Positions 9,197 through 17,743 of a DNA stretch of 56,270 bases are shown here, in pieces. This DNA comes from G963674505 sp964575975 (GTDB taxonomy: Bacteria > Desulfobacterota > Desulfobacteria > Desulfobacterales > SKZT01). Numbering within the stretch: the stretch's first letter is position 1; each line of letters opens with the position of its first letter. A program made the position numbers and the translations under genes. The DNA lies in the NCBI GenBank assembly GCA_964575975.1, contig CAZNTU010000011.1, forward strand, positions 1 to 56,270. The letters are read 5' to 3'. The notes beneath the pieces were generated by a model. That model was not told the origin of the DNA and did no database searches. It saw only the letters and a program-made list of their open reading frames with translations.

Positions 9197-9235
9197 TGAA
9201 TCACCCATCGAATTGGCTGTTTCGATTGAAAGAAA

Positions 9236-10789
9236 TTAAGCGGGTATGTTCCCGTGCTTCTTTGGAGGCCTGGCCTCTCGCTTGGTACACATGATTTCGA
9301 GAGCTTCGATCAGCCTGGGCCTGGTCTCGCTGGGAACGATGACCGCGTCGATGTATCCCCTTGCCGCCGCGCAGTAGGGATTGGAAAAGAGATTTTTGTA
9401 CTCCTCGATCTTTTCCTTGCGCTTTGCTGCCTTGTCCTCGGCGGACTGGATTTCCTTCCGATGGATAACGTTGGCGGCACCTTCCGCGCCCATGACCGCG
9501 ATTTCCGCCGTGGGCCACGCCAAGGACATATCCGCCCCCAAGTCCTTGGAGCACATGGCGAGATACGACCCGCCGTAGTCCTTGCGGGTTACCAGGAGCA
9601 GCTTGGGAACCGTGGCCTCCGAGTAGCACCAAAGCAGCTTGGCGCCGTGGCGGATAATGCCTCCCCATTCCTGGTGGCTTCCGGGAAGATATCCCGGAAC
9701 GTCCGCGATGGTCAAAAGCGGAATGTTGAAGGCGTCGCAAAAACGAATGAACCGAGTGGCCTTGTCCGAGGCGTCTATGTCTAGACAACCGGCAAGACTG
9801 GCGGGCTGGTTGGCGATGATGCCTACCGTGCGTCCGTTCAGACGGGCGAAGCACACGATAATGTTGGTCGCGAAATACTGGTGGGGCTCGAAGAATTCTC
9901 CGTCGTCCACGATGGAGCGGATCACATCCTTCATGTCGTAGAACTGGTTGGGATTGTCGGGGATAATGGAGTCCAGGGCGGGATCGGTCCGCTTGGGGTC
10001 GTCGCCCGTGTCCACTATCGGCGGATCCTCCATGTTGTTGCTCGGGAGATAGGACAAAAGCTTCTTGATCTGGTCGATGGCATCCTGGTCGCTTTCGCAC
10101 GCGAAATGCGCCACGCCGCTCTTTTCGTTGTGGGTCATGGCGCCGCCGAGATCCTCGAAGGAGATTTCCTCTCCAGTCACCGACTTGATGACCTGTGGAC
10201 CGGTGATGAACATGAAGCTGGTCTTTTTCACCATGAATATGAAGTCGGTCATTGCGGGGGAATATACCGCGCCGCCCGCAGTGGTTCCCATGATGGCGGA
10301 AATCTGGGGAATGACGCCGGACGAAATGGAATTGCGATAGAAGATTTGGCCGTAGCCGGAAAGGGCGTCGACGCCCTCCTGGATTCGAGCGCCGCCGGAG
10401 TCGTTGATTCCCACGAAGGGCGCGCCCGCCTTGATAGCAAGATCCATGACCTTGCATATCTTCTTGGCATGCATCTCGCCGAGGCTTCCGGCCCGGGCCG
10501 TGAAATCCTGGGCGAACGCGAAAACCGGACGGCCGTTCACCAGGCCGTGGCCGGTGACGACGCCATCGGACGGAATCTCCACCTTTTCCATGCCGAAATT
10601 GACGCAACGATGGTGGACGAACATGTCCAACTCCCGGAATGTGCCCGGGTCGAAGAACAAATCCAGTCGTTCGCGGGCGGTGAGCTTTCCCTCTCCGTGC
10701 TGCTTCGCAACGGCCTTTTCTCCGCCCATTTGCCGGATCTTCGTCTCCCGATCCTTGAGTTCCTTGATTTTATCCTGAACAATTCCCAT
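9236..10789 (-). CDS. Methylmalonyl-CoA carboxyltransferase, 12S-type (PccB/MmdA family)
   Basis: This 517-residue crotonase-fold carboxyltransferase exchanges a carboxyl group between biotin and propionyl-CoA/methylmalonyl-CoA. The N-terminal half has GKLTARERLDLFFDPGTF and the acyl-CoA site INDSGGARIQEGV followed by GTTAGGAVYSPAMTDF. The C-terminal biotin-binding half has FIRFCDAFNIPLLTIADVPG and MGAEGAANVIHRKEI. RBS AGGAGAGGAAAGG precedes the ATG. It is followed by the small subunit gene and the biotinylated 5S-type gene, and preceded by meaB and methylmalonyl-CoA mutase. The family includes propionyl-CoA carboxylase beta and methylmalonyl-CoA decarboxylase alpha. Context favours a transcarboxylase. 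Confidence 0.93.
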   Translation of the reverse strand: MGIVQDKIKELKDRETKIRQMGGEKAVAKQHGEGKLTARERLDLFFDPGTFRELDMFVHHRCVNFGMEKVEIPSDGVVTGHGLVNGRPVFAFAQDFTARAGSLGEMHAKKICKVMDLAIKAGAPFVGINDSGGARIQEGVDALSGYGQIFYRNSISSGVIPQISAIMGTTAGGAVYSPAMTDFIFMVKKTSFMFITGPQVIKSVTGEEISFEDLGGAMTHNEKSGVAHFACESDQDAIDQIKKLLSYLPSNNMEDPPIVDTGDDPKRTDPALDSIIPDNPNQFYDMKDVIRSIVDDGEFFEPHQYFATNIIVCFARLNGRTVGIIANQPASLAGCLDIDASDKATRFIRFCDAFNIPLLTIADVPGYLPGSHQEWGGIIRHGAKLLWCYSEATVPKLLLVTRKDYGGSYLAMCSKDLGADMSLAWPTAEIAVMGAEGAANVIHRKEIQSAEDKAAKRKEKIEEYKNLFSNPYCAAARGYIDAVIVPSETRPRLIEALEIMCTKREARPPKKHGNIPA

Positions 10790-10914
10790 TGGCGCTTCCT
10801 TTCCTCTCCTTTATATTAAAAAAACAATATTTCCGAATCGGCTACCCCGGCAGGGAAAAGCTTTTCTCCCGGCGCGACGTTCGATAAAGACGATCCGATA
10901 AAACGGTGGGGCGA

Positions 10915-11898
10915 TCACACCTTGATATTCAAAAAGGACAACAACTTCTTCGCCGCAGCCGTCGGAGTCGCGAGTCCCCTTTCCACGTCCCCGGAAATTT
11001 TCGGCAGTCGCTTTTTGATTTCCTCGTTTTTCCGGAAATGTTCCTTGAGCCCTTCCTCGACAAGAGCCCACATCCAGTCCAGAGCCTGCCGCCTTCTTTT
11101 GAGTTCCAGTTCTCCGTGGGCGACAAACTTTTCCCGGTGGTCCAGGACGGTCTTCCATATTTCCGGTATTCCCGTAAGCTCCCTTGCGCTGCAGGTCATG
11201 ACCGGCGGGGTCCACAAATTGTTCTCCGGAGAAAGAAGGTTCAAGGCGAACTCGTACGATTTTCGGGCTTGGTTGGCCTTTTCCACGTTGTCGCCGTCGG
11301 CCTTGTTGATCGCGATGGCGTCGGCGATCTCCAGCACGCCCTTCTTGATTCCCTGAAGCTCGTCGCCCGCTCCGGCGAGCATCAGGACCAGGAAAAAATC
11401 CACCATGGAGGCCACTTCGGTTTCCGACTGGCCCACGCCTACGGTTTCGACGACGATGACGTCGAAACCGGCGGCCTCGCACACTAGCATGGTTTCCCGC
11501 GTCTTTCGGGCCACTCCCCCCAACGTTCCTCCAGATGGGGATGGACGAATGTAGGCGTTGGGATGGACGGACAGCTTTTCCATGCGGGTCTTGTCCGCCA
11601 TCACGCTTCCGCCGCTTCGGGTGCTGCTGGGATCCACCGCCAGCACCGCGACCTTTTTTCCGCTGTCGGCAAGATGAAGACCGAAACTTTCAATGAAGGT
11701 ACTTTTTCCCACCCCGGGAACGCCGGTGATTCCGAGCCGAACCGCATTGCCGGAGCGCGGGAGAAGCTTCTCCAGAACCTCCCGGCTCATGGCTTGATGC
11801 TTTTCGACCGAACTTTCCATCAATGTGATGGTTTTCGCCAGCATTCGCCGGTTGCCGCCGAGTACCCCGTCGATGTATTTGTTCAAGTCTTCGGCCAT
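10915..11898 (-). CDS. meaB: Methylmalonyl-CoA mutase-associated GTPase
   Basis: The 327-residue G3E-family GTPase (MeaB/ArgK) guards and reloads the B12 cofactor of methylmalonyl-CoA mutase. The Walker A motif is GVPGVGKST (residues 59-67). Other landmarks are AVDPSSTRSGGSVMADKTRM, the Walker B region VIVVETVGVGQSE and the guanine-specificity motif NKADG (198-202). The start ATG shares its A with the TGA stop of the mutase gene (ATGA overlap at 11898), so the two are probably translationally coupled. The pairing with a full-length mutase immediately upstream makes the role secure. Confidence 0.96.
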   Translation of the reverse strand: MAEDLNKYIDGVLGGNRRMLAKTITLMESSVEKHQAMSREVLEKLLPRSGNAVRLGITGVPGVGKSTFIESFGLHLADSGKKVAVLAVDPSSTRSGGSVMADKTRMEKLSVHPNAYIRPSPSGGTLGGVARKTRETMLVCEAAGFDVIVVETVGVGQSETEVASMVDFFLVLMLAGAGDELQGIKKGVLEIADAIAINKADGDNVEKANQARKSYEFALNLLSPENNLWTPPVMTCSARELTGIPEIWKTVLDHREKFVAHGELELKRRRQALDWMWALVEEGLKEHFRKNEEIKKRLPKISGDVERGLATPTAAAKKLLSFLNIKV

Positions 11899-14030
11899 CA
11901 GGATCTGTTTTCCAGCGCGTTCAAAACGATGTTGGCGGATTGCGTGATGGGAGTGCCCGGCCCGAAAATCCCGGTGACGCCGTTGTCGTAAAGGAACTGG
12001 TAATCGCCGGGAGGGATGACGCCTCCCACGACCACCAGGATGTCGTCCCCGCCTTCCTCCTTCAGGCACTTGATCAACTCGGGAACAAGGGCCTTGTGTC
12101 CCGCAGCCAGGCTGGACGCGCCCACCACGTGGACGTCGTTTTCGACCGCCATCTTGGCGGCCTCCTCCGGCGTCTGGAACATGGGGCTGATGTCCACGTC
12201 GAATCCCAAGTCGGCGAACGCCGTGGCGACCACCTTGATTCCCCGGTCGTGGCCGTCCTGGCCCATCTTGGTCATGAGGATTCTGGGACGGCGTCCCTCT
12301 TTTTCCATGAAATCGTCGGTGCGTTTCCTGATGGACTTGATGATTTCGCTGTCGCCGAACTCGGCCGCGTAAACGCCCGAAATGCACTGGGTCGTGGCGA
12401 CGTAACGTCCGAAAACCTTTTCCATGGCATCGCTGATTTCTCCCACGGTGGCCCTGGCCCGGACCGCCGGAATGCAGGCCTCCAAGAGATTTCCGCCCGA
12501 CTCGGCCGCCTTCGCGATATTTTCGAGAGCCTCCTGGACCGCCTTGTTGTCTCTCGATTCCTTGATTTCCTTCAAACGTTGCACCTGCTCCAAACGTACC
12601 TCCTCGGGAACTTCCAAGACTTCAAGGTCGAGTTTCTCGTCCTTGAGCTGGTATTTGTTCACGCCGACGATGGTCTCCTTGCCTTGGTCGATCAGCGCCT
12701 GCCTTCGAGCCGCGGATTCCTCGATCCTCATCTTGGGCCATCCGGTACCGATCGCCTTGGCCATGCCGCCCATCTGCTCGACTTCGTCGATGATTTTCTG
12801 AGCTTCGTCCACGATGCTCTTCGTGAGAGACTCTATGTAATAAGAGCCGCCCAGAGGATCGACAACGCGGCAGATCTGGGATTCTTCCTGGATGACAATC
12901 TGGGTGTTCCTGGCTATCCTGGCGGAAAAGTCCGTAGGAAGTCCGACCGCTTCGTCGAAGGAGTTGGTGTGAAGCGACTGGGTGCCTCCCAAGGCTGCCG
13001 CAAGGGCTTCGAGGGTGGTCCTGATGACGTTGTTGTAGGGATCCTGCGCGGTGAGGCTCCAGCCGGAGGTCTGCACGTGGGTCCTCAGCATGCTGGACTG
13101 CGGGTTTTTCGGATTGAACTGGCTCATCAGGCGATGCCACAGGAACCTGGCCGCACGGAGCATGGCGATCTCCATGAAGAAGTTCATGCCCACGCCGAAG
13201 AAAAAGGAGAGCCGGGGGGCGAACTTGTCGATGTCGAGCCCGGTTTTCAGTGCGGCGCGAACGTACTCTACACCGTCGGCGAGGGTGAACGCGCACTGGA
13301 GAACGGAGTTCGCGCCGGCTTCCATCATATGGTACCCGCTGATGCTGATGGTGTTGTACTTGGGCATGTGATCGGAACAATATCCGATGATATCGGAGAC
13401 GATCCTCATGGAGGGTTCGGGAGGATAAATGTAGGTGTTGCGGGTGAGGTACTCTTTCAGGATGTCGTTCTGGATGGTTCCGGCCAGCTGCTCCTGCTTG
13501 ACGCCCTGTTCTTCGGCCGCGACGATGTAGCCGGCCAGAATGGGGAGGACGGCGCCGTTCATGGTCATGGACACCGTCATTTGATCCAGGGGAATTTGGT
13601 CGAATAGGATTTTCATGTCTTCGACGGAGTCGATGGCGACTCCCGCCTTGCCCACATCGCCCCGGACTCTTGGGTGATCCGAATCGTATCCGCGGTGGGT
13701 GGCCAAGTCGAAAGCCACCGAGAGGCCTTTCTGCCCGCCTGCCAAGTTCCTTCTGTAAAAGGCGTTGGATGCCTTGGCGGTGGAAAATCCCGCGTACTGG
13801 CGGATTGTCCAAGGCCGTCCGGCGTACATGGTCGCCATCGGGCCCCGAACATAGGGCGAGAACCCCGGAAGGGAATTTACGGTTTCCAAAGCTTCAATGT
13901 CTTCGGCGGTATAAAGTGGCTTTACTTTGATCCCTTCGGGGGTTTCCCACACTAACGTGTCGGGGGACTTGCCTTTCATTTGTTTGCTGGCAAGCTCCAC
14001 CCATTTTTGTTTATCCGGATGATCTGGCAT
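11898..14030 (-). CDS. mcmA: Methylmalonyl-CoA mutase, full-length adenosylcobalamin enzyme
   Basis: The enzyme interconverts (R)-methylmalonyl-CoA and succinyl-CoA. The 710-residue protein has a TIM-barrel substrate domain (TIRQYAGFSTAKASNAFYRR, LATHRGYDSDHPRVRGDVGKAGVAID, AQDPYNNVIRTTLEALAAALGG) and a C-terminal B12-binding domain (from about residue 580). The latter carries the cobalt-ligand motif DGHDRG followed by SSLAAGH and VVVGGVIPPGD. The length fits the catalytic large subunit; no separate small subunit is present. RBS AAGGAG precedes the ATG. It heads the operon mcmA-meaB-12S-small-5S, possibly continuing to sucCD. No methylmalonyl-CoA epimerase gene is visible here. No cobalamin riboswitch was recognised upstream. 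Confidence 0.97.
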   Translation of the reverse strand: MPDHPDKQKWVELASKQMKGKSPDTLVWETPEGIKVKPLYTAEDIEALETVNSLPGFSPYVRGPMATMYAGRPWTIRQYAGFSTAKASNAFYRRNLAGGQKGLSVAFDLATHRGYDSDHPRVRGDVGKAGVAIDSVEDMKILFDQIPLDQMTVSMTMNGAVLPILAGYIVAAEEQGVKQEQLAGTIQNDILKEYLTRNTYIYPPEPSMRIVSDIIGYCSDHMPKYNTISISGYHMMEAGANSVLQCAFTLADGVEYVRAALKTGLDIDKFAPRLSFFFGVGMNFFMEIAMLRAARFLWHRLMSQFNPKNPQSSMLRTHVQTSGWSLTAQDPYNNVIRTTLEALAAALGGTQSLHTNSFDEAVGLPTDFSARIARNTQIVIQEESQICRVVDPLGGSYYIESLTKSIVDEAQKIIDEVEQMGGMAKAIGTGWPKMRIEESAARRQALIDQGKETIVGVNKYQLKDEKLDLEVLEVPEEVRLEQVQRLKEIKESRDNKAVQEALENIAKAAESGGNLLEACIPAVRARATVGEISDAMEKVFGRYVATTQCISGVYAAEFGDSEIIKSIRKRTDDFMEKEGRRPRILMTKMGQDGHDRGIKVVATAFADLGFDVDISPMFQTPEEAAKMAVENDVHVVGASSLAAGHKALVPELIKCLKEEGGDDILVVVGGVIPPGDYQFLYDNGVTGIFGPGTPITQSANIVLNALENRS

Positions 14031-14121
14031 GGCACACTCCTTAATCTTCTTTTAAAAACGTAAAATTTATGAATTCTGTTCATTTGCGAAGGGCGAATTT
14101 CGCCTATTTCGCGAACCAAGG

Positions 14122-14139
14122 TGAACGAGCGCTCAGTCA
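14122..14139. promoter_or_regulatory. Operator-like palindrome upstream of mcmA
   Basis: TGAACGAGCGCTCAGTCA is an imperfect palindrome, 14 of 18 positions symmetric, centred on the perfect GAGCGCTC. Its shape resembles TetR-family operators such as those of fatty-acid and CoA-ester regulators. It lies just downstream of the predicted start point of the mcmA promoter, where a bound repressor would block transcription. No regulator gene is adjacent, so the binding protein is unknown. Confidence 0.45.
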
Positions 14140-14148
14140 AAAATCTTC

Positions 14149-14175
14149 CTTATAAGAATCTTCGCCTCTTGTCAA
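14149..14175 (-). promoter_or_regulatory. Candidate sigma-70 promoter of the mcmA operon
   Basis: On the minus strand a perfect TTGACA (14175-14170) is followed after 15 bases by TATAAG (14154-14149). Transcription would begin near 14142, about 110 bases before the mcmA ATG. The 15-base spacer is shorter than usual, but both hexamers are close to consensus, and an operator-like palindrome follows directly. Confidence 0.5.
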
Positions 14176-14180
14176 TTGAA

Positions 14181-14660
14181 AAAACCGGTCCTCGGACCAA
14201 ACTTTTTCTGAAAAATCCTTGGGATTGCGACATTTTTCGCAATATGTACCGGTTCGCCGCCCACCATTTTCTCGGGGCCAAGCGCTGGGGCGACGGCGTC
14301 ACGGACGTTTTGCTGGTTTCGGGCGAAGTGTACGCCGGAGAGAAGCGAATCGTCACGTCAAGCGGGGAATACAGGCCCGTCGTGGTCGATTTCAGCGAAA
14401 AAAACTGCGCGGCTCGTCTCAAGGAAATCCGGGATGCCGCGAAAAAGGGCGAGTTCGACAATTGGCTGGAATTGGTTTTTCTTCCCCTCTACGGAAAGGA
14501 GACTGGCCAGCGGCGTTGCGAACTGGTGGAGCGGGTGATTCGCTTCGAAGTCGAGCTGTTCCGGGCCGAGATCGTGCCGACCCGCTATCTGATCGCCACC
14601 CTGATCATGTCGAACAAGCTCATAGACAAGGAGCGACTGAACCAATTGTGGGAGGAGATA
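14181..14660 (+). pseudogene. Remnant of an Rpn/PD-(D/E)XK-transposase-like gene
   Basis: The translation in this frame reads like the middle of a Deltaproteobacterial Rpn-related family: NPWDCDIFRNMYRF, GARRWGDG-like GAKRWGDGVTDVLLVSGEVYAGEK, GEYRPVVVDFSEKN, FDNWLELVFLPLYG, LIMSNKLIDKERLNQLWEEIK. The N-terminus and the usual C-terminal tail are missing. The frame has no stop where the similarity ends but runs into the sat terminator and then antisense through sat. Its 5' end overlaps the mcmA promoter region. I read this as a decayed fragment, not a working gene; the family assignment is from memory and moderate. Confidence 0.5.
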
Positions 14661-14698
14661 AAAAAAGGGAGCCGGTTTTTCAACCGCCTCCCTTTTAT
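14661..14698 (-). terminator. Intrinsic terminator of sat
   Basis: Reading the minus strand after the sat stop, GGGAGGCGGTTG pairs through a short loop with CAACCGGCTCCC-like sequence (outer stem AAAAGGGAG/CTCCCTTTT, inner stem CGGTT/AACCG), followed by seven T residues. The plus-strand side also ends in TTTT, so it may work both ways, but the longer T run is on the sat side. Confidence 0.8.
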
Positions 14699-14723
14699 GT
14701 TTTTATGCGAAACTCAGGAAAAA

Positions 14724-16019
14724 CTACTTCTTTTCGCTACCCGTTGCAGCGCCGTGGAGTTTGATTTCCACTTTCTCGGTCAGACCTTCGTAGTACTCGC
14801 GAAGGATTTCGACGACTTCGTCGCGGCCGAAGTGATCGGGAAGCTGGCCGCCTTCGGACAGCATCTTTCTCAGCATGGTGCCGGACAGAAGGACGCGGTC
14901 TTCCTTCTTGTGCGGGCAGGTTCTCAGGGAGGCCATGCCGTCGCACTTGTAGCAGTAGAACGTCCAGTCGATCTTCAGAGGCGTGCAGAGCAGTTTCTTT
15001 CCGGGATCGGCGTTGAGGTCGTTGACGTACGGGATTTTGTCGAAGATCGTCTGGGCTTCGAACATTCCGTAGAAGTCGCCAACGCCCGCATGGTCGCGGC
15101 CGATGATCATTCTGGAGCATCCGTAGTTCTGACGGAAGGTGGCGTGCAGAAGGGCCTCGCGCGGACCGGCGTAACGCATGTCGAGAGGATATCCGCCTTG
15201 TACGACGTTGTCCTCCACGAAATAGTTTTTAACCAGCACGTCGATGCATTTGACGCGAACGTCGGCCGGAATGTCGCCGGCTTTCAGGTTGCCGACCAGA
15301 GAATGAATGTACACGCCGTCGCATACTTCCACCGCGATCTTGCACAGATACTCGTGGGAGCGGTGCATCGGGTTTCTCAACTGAAGGGCCGCTACCTCTT
15401 TCCATCCGCGCTCGTCGAAAATCTTGCGGGATTCTTCGGGACGCATGTAAATGCCGGCGTATTTGGTGGGGAATTCGCCCTCGCTCAGAACTTTCACGGA
15501 GCCGGCCAAGTTGACGTCGCCCTGGTTCATGACCATCTGGACGCCCGGATGATCGTCTTTGGCGATCTTCCAGAAATCCTCGGCGGTCGGGGTGCCTTCG
15601 CCCATGTAGACCTTCTCGCACTCGAACTTCTTGTCGGCCTCGGTCATCTCGTATTTCTCGGCGACCTTCATGGTGCCCATGATCTCGTTTCTCTGGGGAT
15701 CGACCAGAGCGACTTCCTCGCCTTCCTTAATGCCGGAGGCGACATCCTTGGAGGTGGAAAGGGTGACGGGGATCGGCCAGAAGGTGCCGTCCGCCAGCAT
15801 GTAATTCTCGCATACGCCCTTCCAGTCCGCCTTGGTCATGAAGCCGGTCAGCGGGCTGAAACCGCCGATTCCCAGCATGATGAGGTCGCCCACTTCGCGG
15901 GGGGACATGTTCACCTTTTTCAGGCCCTCGGCCTTTTTCTTTTCTGCTTCCAGCTCGGAGCCTTCCAACAAGCAGCAGGTAAGGCCTTTTCCACCATGAG
16001 GAGGTACTAATTGTGACAT
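14724..16019 (-). CDS. sat: Sulfate adenylyltransferase (ATP sulfurylase), dissimilatory type
   Basis: This enzyme activates sulfate with ATP to adenosine 5'-phosphosulfate and pyrophosphate, the first step of sulfate reduction. The 431-residue protein carries the substrate motif QLRNPMHRSHEYL, followed by GRDHAGVGDFYG. A zinc-binding cluster CYKCDGMASLRTCPH lies near the C-terminus, before LSGTMLRKMLSEG. It is the homo-oligomeric, single-domain form, without a fused APS kinase. It stands alone, with its own promoter at 16109-16135 and terminator at 14661-14698. The aprAB and dsr genes are not in this window. Its presence next to propionate genes suggests a sulfate reducer. Confidence 0.97.
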   Translation of the reverse strand: MSQLVPPHGGKGLTCCLLEGSELEAEKKKAEGLKKVNMSPREVGDLIMLGIGGFSPLTGFMTKADWKGVCENYMLADGTFWPIPVTLSTSKDVASGIKEGEEVALVDPQRNEIMGTMKVAEKYEMTEADKKFECEKVYMGEGTPTAEDFWKIAKDDHPGVQMVMNQGDVNLAGSVKVLSEGEFPTKYAGIYMRPEESRKIFDERGWKEVAALQLRNPMHRSHEYLCKIAVEVCDGVYIHSLVGNLKAGDIPADVRVKCIDVLVKNYFVEDNVVQGGYPLDMRYAGPREALLHATFRQNYGCSRMIIGRDHAGVGDFYGMFEAQTIFDKIPYVNDLNADPGKKLLCTPLKIDWTFYCYKCDGMASLRTCPHKKEDRVLLSGTMLRKMLSEGGQLPDHFGRDEVVEILREYYEGLTEKVEIKLHGAATGSEKK

Positions 16020-16319
16020 TCTTCATTCTCCTTTCAGATTAATTTTTTCGTTTTATGCCTCTCAAACCTCGGCATTCCTTTTTGTTCTATTATTCTAAAG
16101 TTGGAATGATTATAGGGGAAAACGGAATTTGTCAAGACAATTCCCATCTAAATGCAAAAGGACCGATAAAAATTCCTTTGCCAATCCAACTTCGATGCCG
16201 TATATATGAAAGGTTCGACTTAAACATCCTATTTATCACGCAAACGAGCCACGGTTCGCATTCGGGGGCGGACGGCGAGGCGAAGCTGAGGCTTCGAACG
16301 CAAGCCCCGACAAACTGCA
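16020..16319. other. Divergent intergenic region sat / sensor kinase
   Basis: This 300-base gap separates sat (minus) from the sensor kinase gene (plus). It holds the strong sat promoter at 16109-16135. A small inverted repeat, GAAGC-TGAG-GCTTC, lies near 16282. I could not identify a convincing promoter or a good ribosome-binding site for the kinase gene. Confidence 0.5.
16109..16135 (-). promoter_or_regulatory. Promoter of sat
   Basis: On the minus strand a perfect -35 TTGACA (16135-16130) and perfect -10 TATAAT (16114-16109) are separated by 15 bases. The start point would be near 16102, leaving a leader of about 83 bases. The consensus hexamers suit the high expression expected of ATP sulfurylase in a sulfate reducer. 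The short spacer is unusual. Confidence 0.7.
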
Positions 16320-17741
16320 ATGAAGAACGGCAATTTCGTCGAAAAAGAACAACCCTTTCAGCTGGTGAAGTTTTTCACCTATTCCAGCCTGATAATCCTT
16401 TTTATCGGCAGCATCGTATTGTCCGTCCTGAACGCCCACGGGGCGAGGGCCATGCAGAAGAAGGACAGCGAGGATTACGCGCGTCTTTTGATCGCGAACC
16501 TGAACCACCAGGTCTTCTTGCAGTTCGCGCTTCCGGCTGCGCTGAAGTACGGCAAAATCCAGCTTCGCAACAAGGAACAGTTCGAGCACCTCGACCAGGT
16601 GGTGCGAAGCACTCTTCACAGCTTCAAGGTGGACATGGTGAACATTTTCGACATGAACAACACCATCTCGTACAGTTTCGACAGGAATTTGATCGGGACG
16701 AAGGGCGTTGGAGGAGCCGGCTATCGAAAAGCCATGGAGGGAATATCCACTACGGAGCTGATCCAGGAGGGGGTCTTTTGGGAAGTGCTGTTCGGGCTTT
16801 ATAAAGAAAGCAAGCTGGTGACGTTCGCTCCGTTGAGGGCGGAAAAACCCATGGCTAAATTGTCGGGTCCGATCCTGGGCGTCGTGGAAATCGTCCAGGA
16901 CATGAGCGAGGACAATCTGAAGATTTTCAGGTTCCAGGTTCGCGTGATCGGCTATTGCGTCGCGGTAATGGGAATATTGCTGATCGTCCTGGTTTTCGTA
17001 GTCAAGCACGGGGAAGCGATCATTAAAAAACAGGCCATGGAGCAGCTTCGGCTCAAAGAGGAACTGAGCAGGGCGCGGAGACTCTCTTCTCTGGGGGAAA
17101 TGGTGGCGGGCGTTTCACACGAGATCCGAAACCCTTTGGGCATTATCCGAAGCTCCGCCGGTCTGTTGAAGAAAAAAATGGAAAAACTCGACCCCTCCAA
17201 CGCCATCCCCGACATCATCGTGGAGGAATCGGAGAGGCTAAACAATATCATCAACGACTTTTTGAATTTCGCGAGGCCGCGGGAGCCGAACTTGTCCCCC
17301 TGCAAGGTGCGGGACGTCATCGACAAGAACATCAACTATTTGGCGACCCAGCTGGCGGAAAAGAGATGCACGGTCGAAAAGAACATGAACGACGATCTCC
17401 CCGAGATCCTCGCGGACGCCGACATGCTTTACCAAGCGTTCCTGAACATTTTGATCAATGCCATGCAGGCAATGCCCGACGGCGGCAGAATTTCAGTGAA
17501 CGTCTTTTCCCAAAACGGCGACTTGGCCGTTCAATTCGAGGACGAGGGCAAGGGCATCGAGGAGGAAATCATGGAAAAAATCTGGGATCCTTTTTTTACG
17601 ACCAAGGAAAAAGGGACCGGCCTCGGGCTAGGCATCGTGAAAAAATTGATCGAACTGCACGGAGGAGACCTGAACATCGAGAATCGCTCCGACGGGGGGG
17701 CTCGCGTGACCGTCAAGCTGCCCGCGAAAATCGAGGCTTGA
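16320..17741 (+). CDS. Membrane sensor histidine kinase (NtrB/AtoS-like)
   Basis: The 473-residue protein has two membrane helices (about 17-38 and 207-229) enclosing a periplasmic or extracytoplasmic sensor region of about 165 residues. A HisKA domain follows, with phospho-acceptor His267 in GVSHEIRNPLG. The C-terminal HATPase shows the N box (NILINAMQAMPDGG), G1 (DEGKGIEEE) and G2 (GTGLGLGI). It probably phosphorylates the NtrC-type regulator encoded 2 bases after its stop. The input signal cannot be deduced. The ATG at 16320 has only a weak ribosome-binding site. Confidence 0.93.
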   Translation: MKNGNFVEKEQPFQLVKFFTYSSLIILFIGSIVLSVLNAHGARAMQKKDSEDYARLLIANLNHQVFLQFALPAALKYGKIQLRNKEQFEHLDQVVRSTLHSFKVDMVNIFDMNNTISYSFDRNLIGTKGVGGAGYRKAMEGISTTELIQEGVFWEVLFGLYKESKLVTFAPLRAEKPMAKLSGPILGVVEIVQDMSEDNLKIFRFQVRVIGYCVAVMGILLIVLVFVVKHGEAIIKKQAMEQLRLKEELSRARRLSSLGEMVAGVSHEIRNPLGIIRSSAGLLKKKMEKLDPSNAIPDIIVEESERLNNIINDFLNFARPREPNLSPCKVRDVIDKNINYLATQLAEKRCTVEKNMNDDLPEILADADMLYQAFLNILINAMQAMPDGGRISVNVFSQNGDLAVQFEDEGKGIEEEIMEKIWDPFFTTKEKGTGLGLGIVKKLIELHGGDLNIENRSDGGARVTVKLPAKIEA

Positions 17742-17743
17742 AA

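Noticed and set aside
11940..13607. A 555-codon plus-strand open frame opposite methylmalonyl-CoA mutase
   Set aside because: It is the mirror of the mutase codons, with no ribosome-binding site and no recognisable motif.
14031..14121. Possible cobalamin riboswitch before the B12-dependent mutase gene
   Set aside because: The region is too short and lacks the B12-box sequence.
14661..16010. Continuation of the Rpn-like frame through the whole of sat on the opposite strand
   Set aside because: Family similarity stops before the terminator at 14661; the rest is antisense to sat and reads as its mirror.
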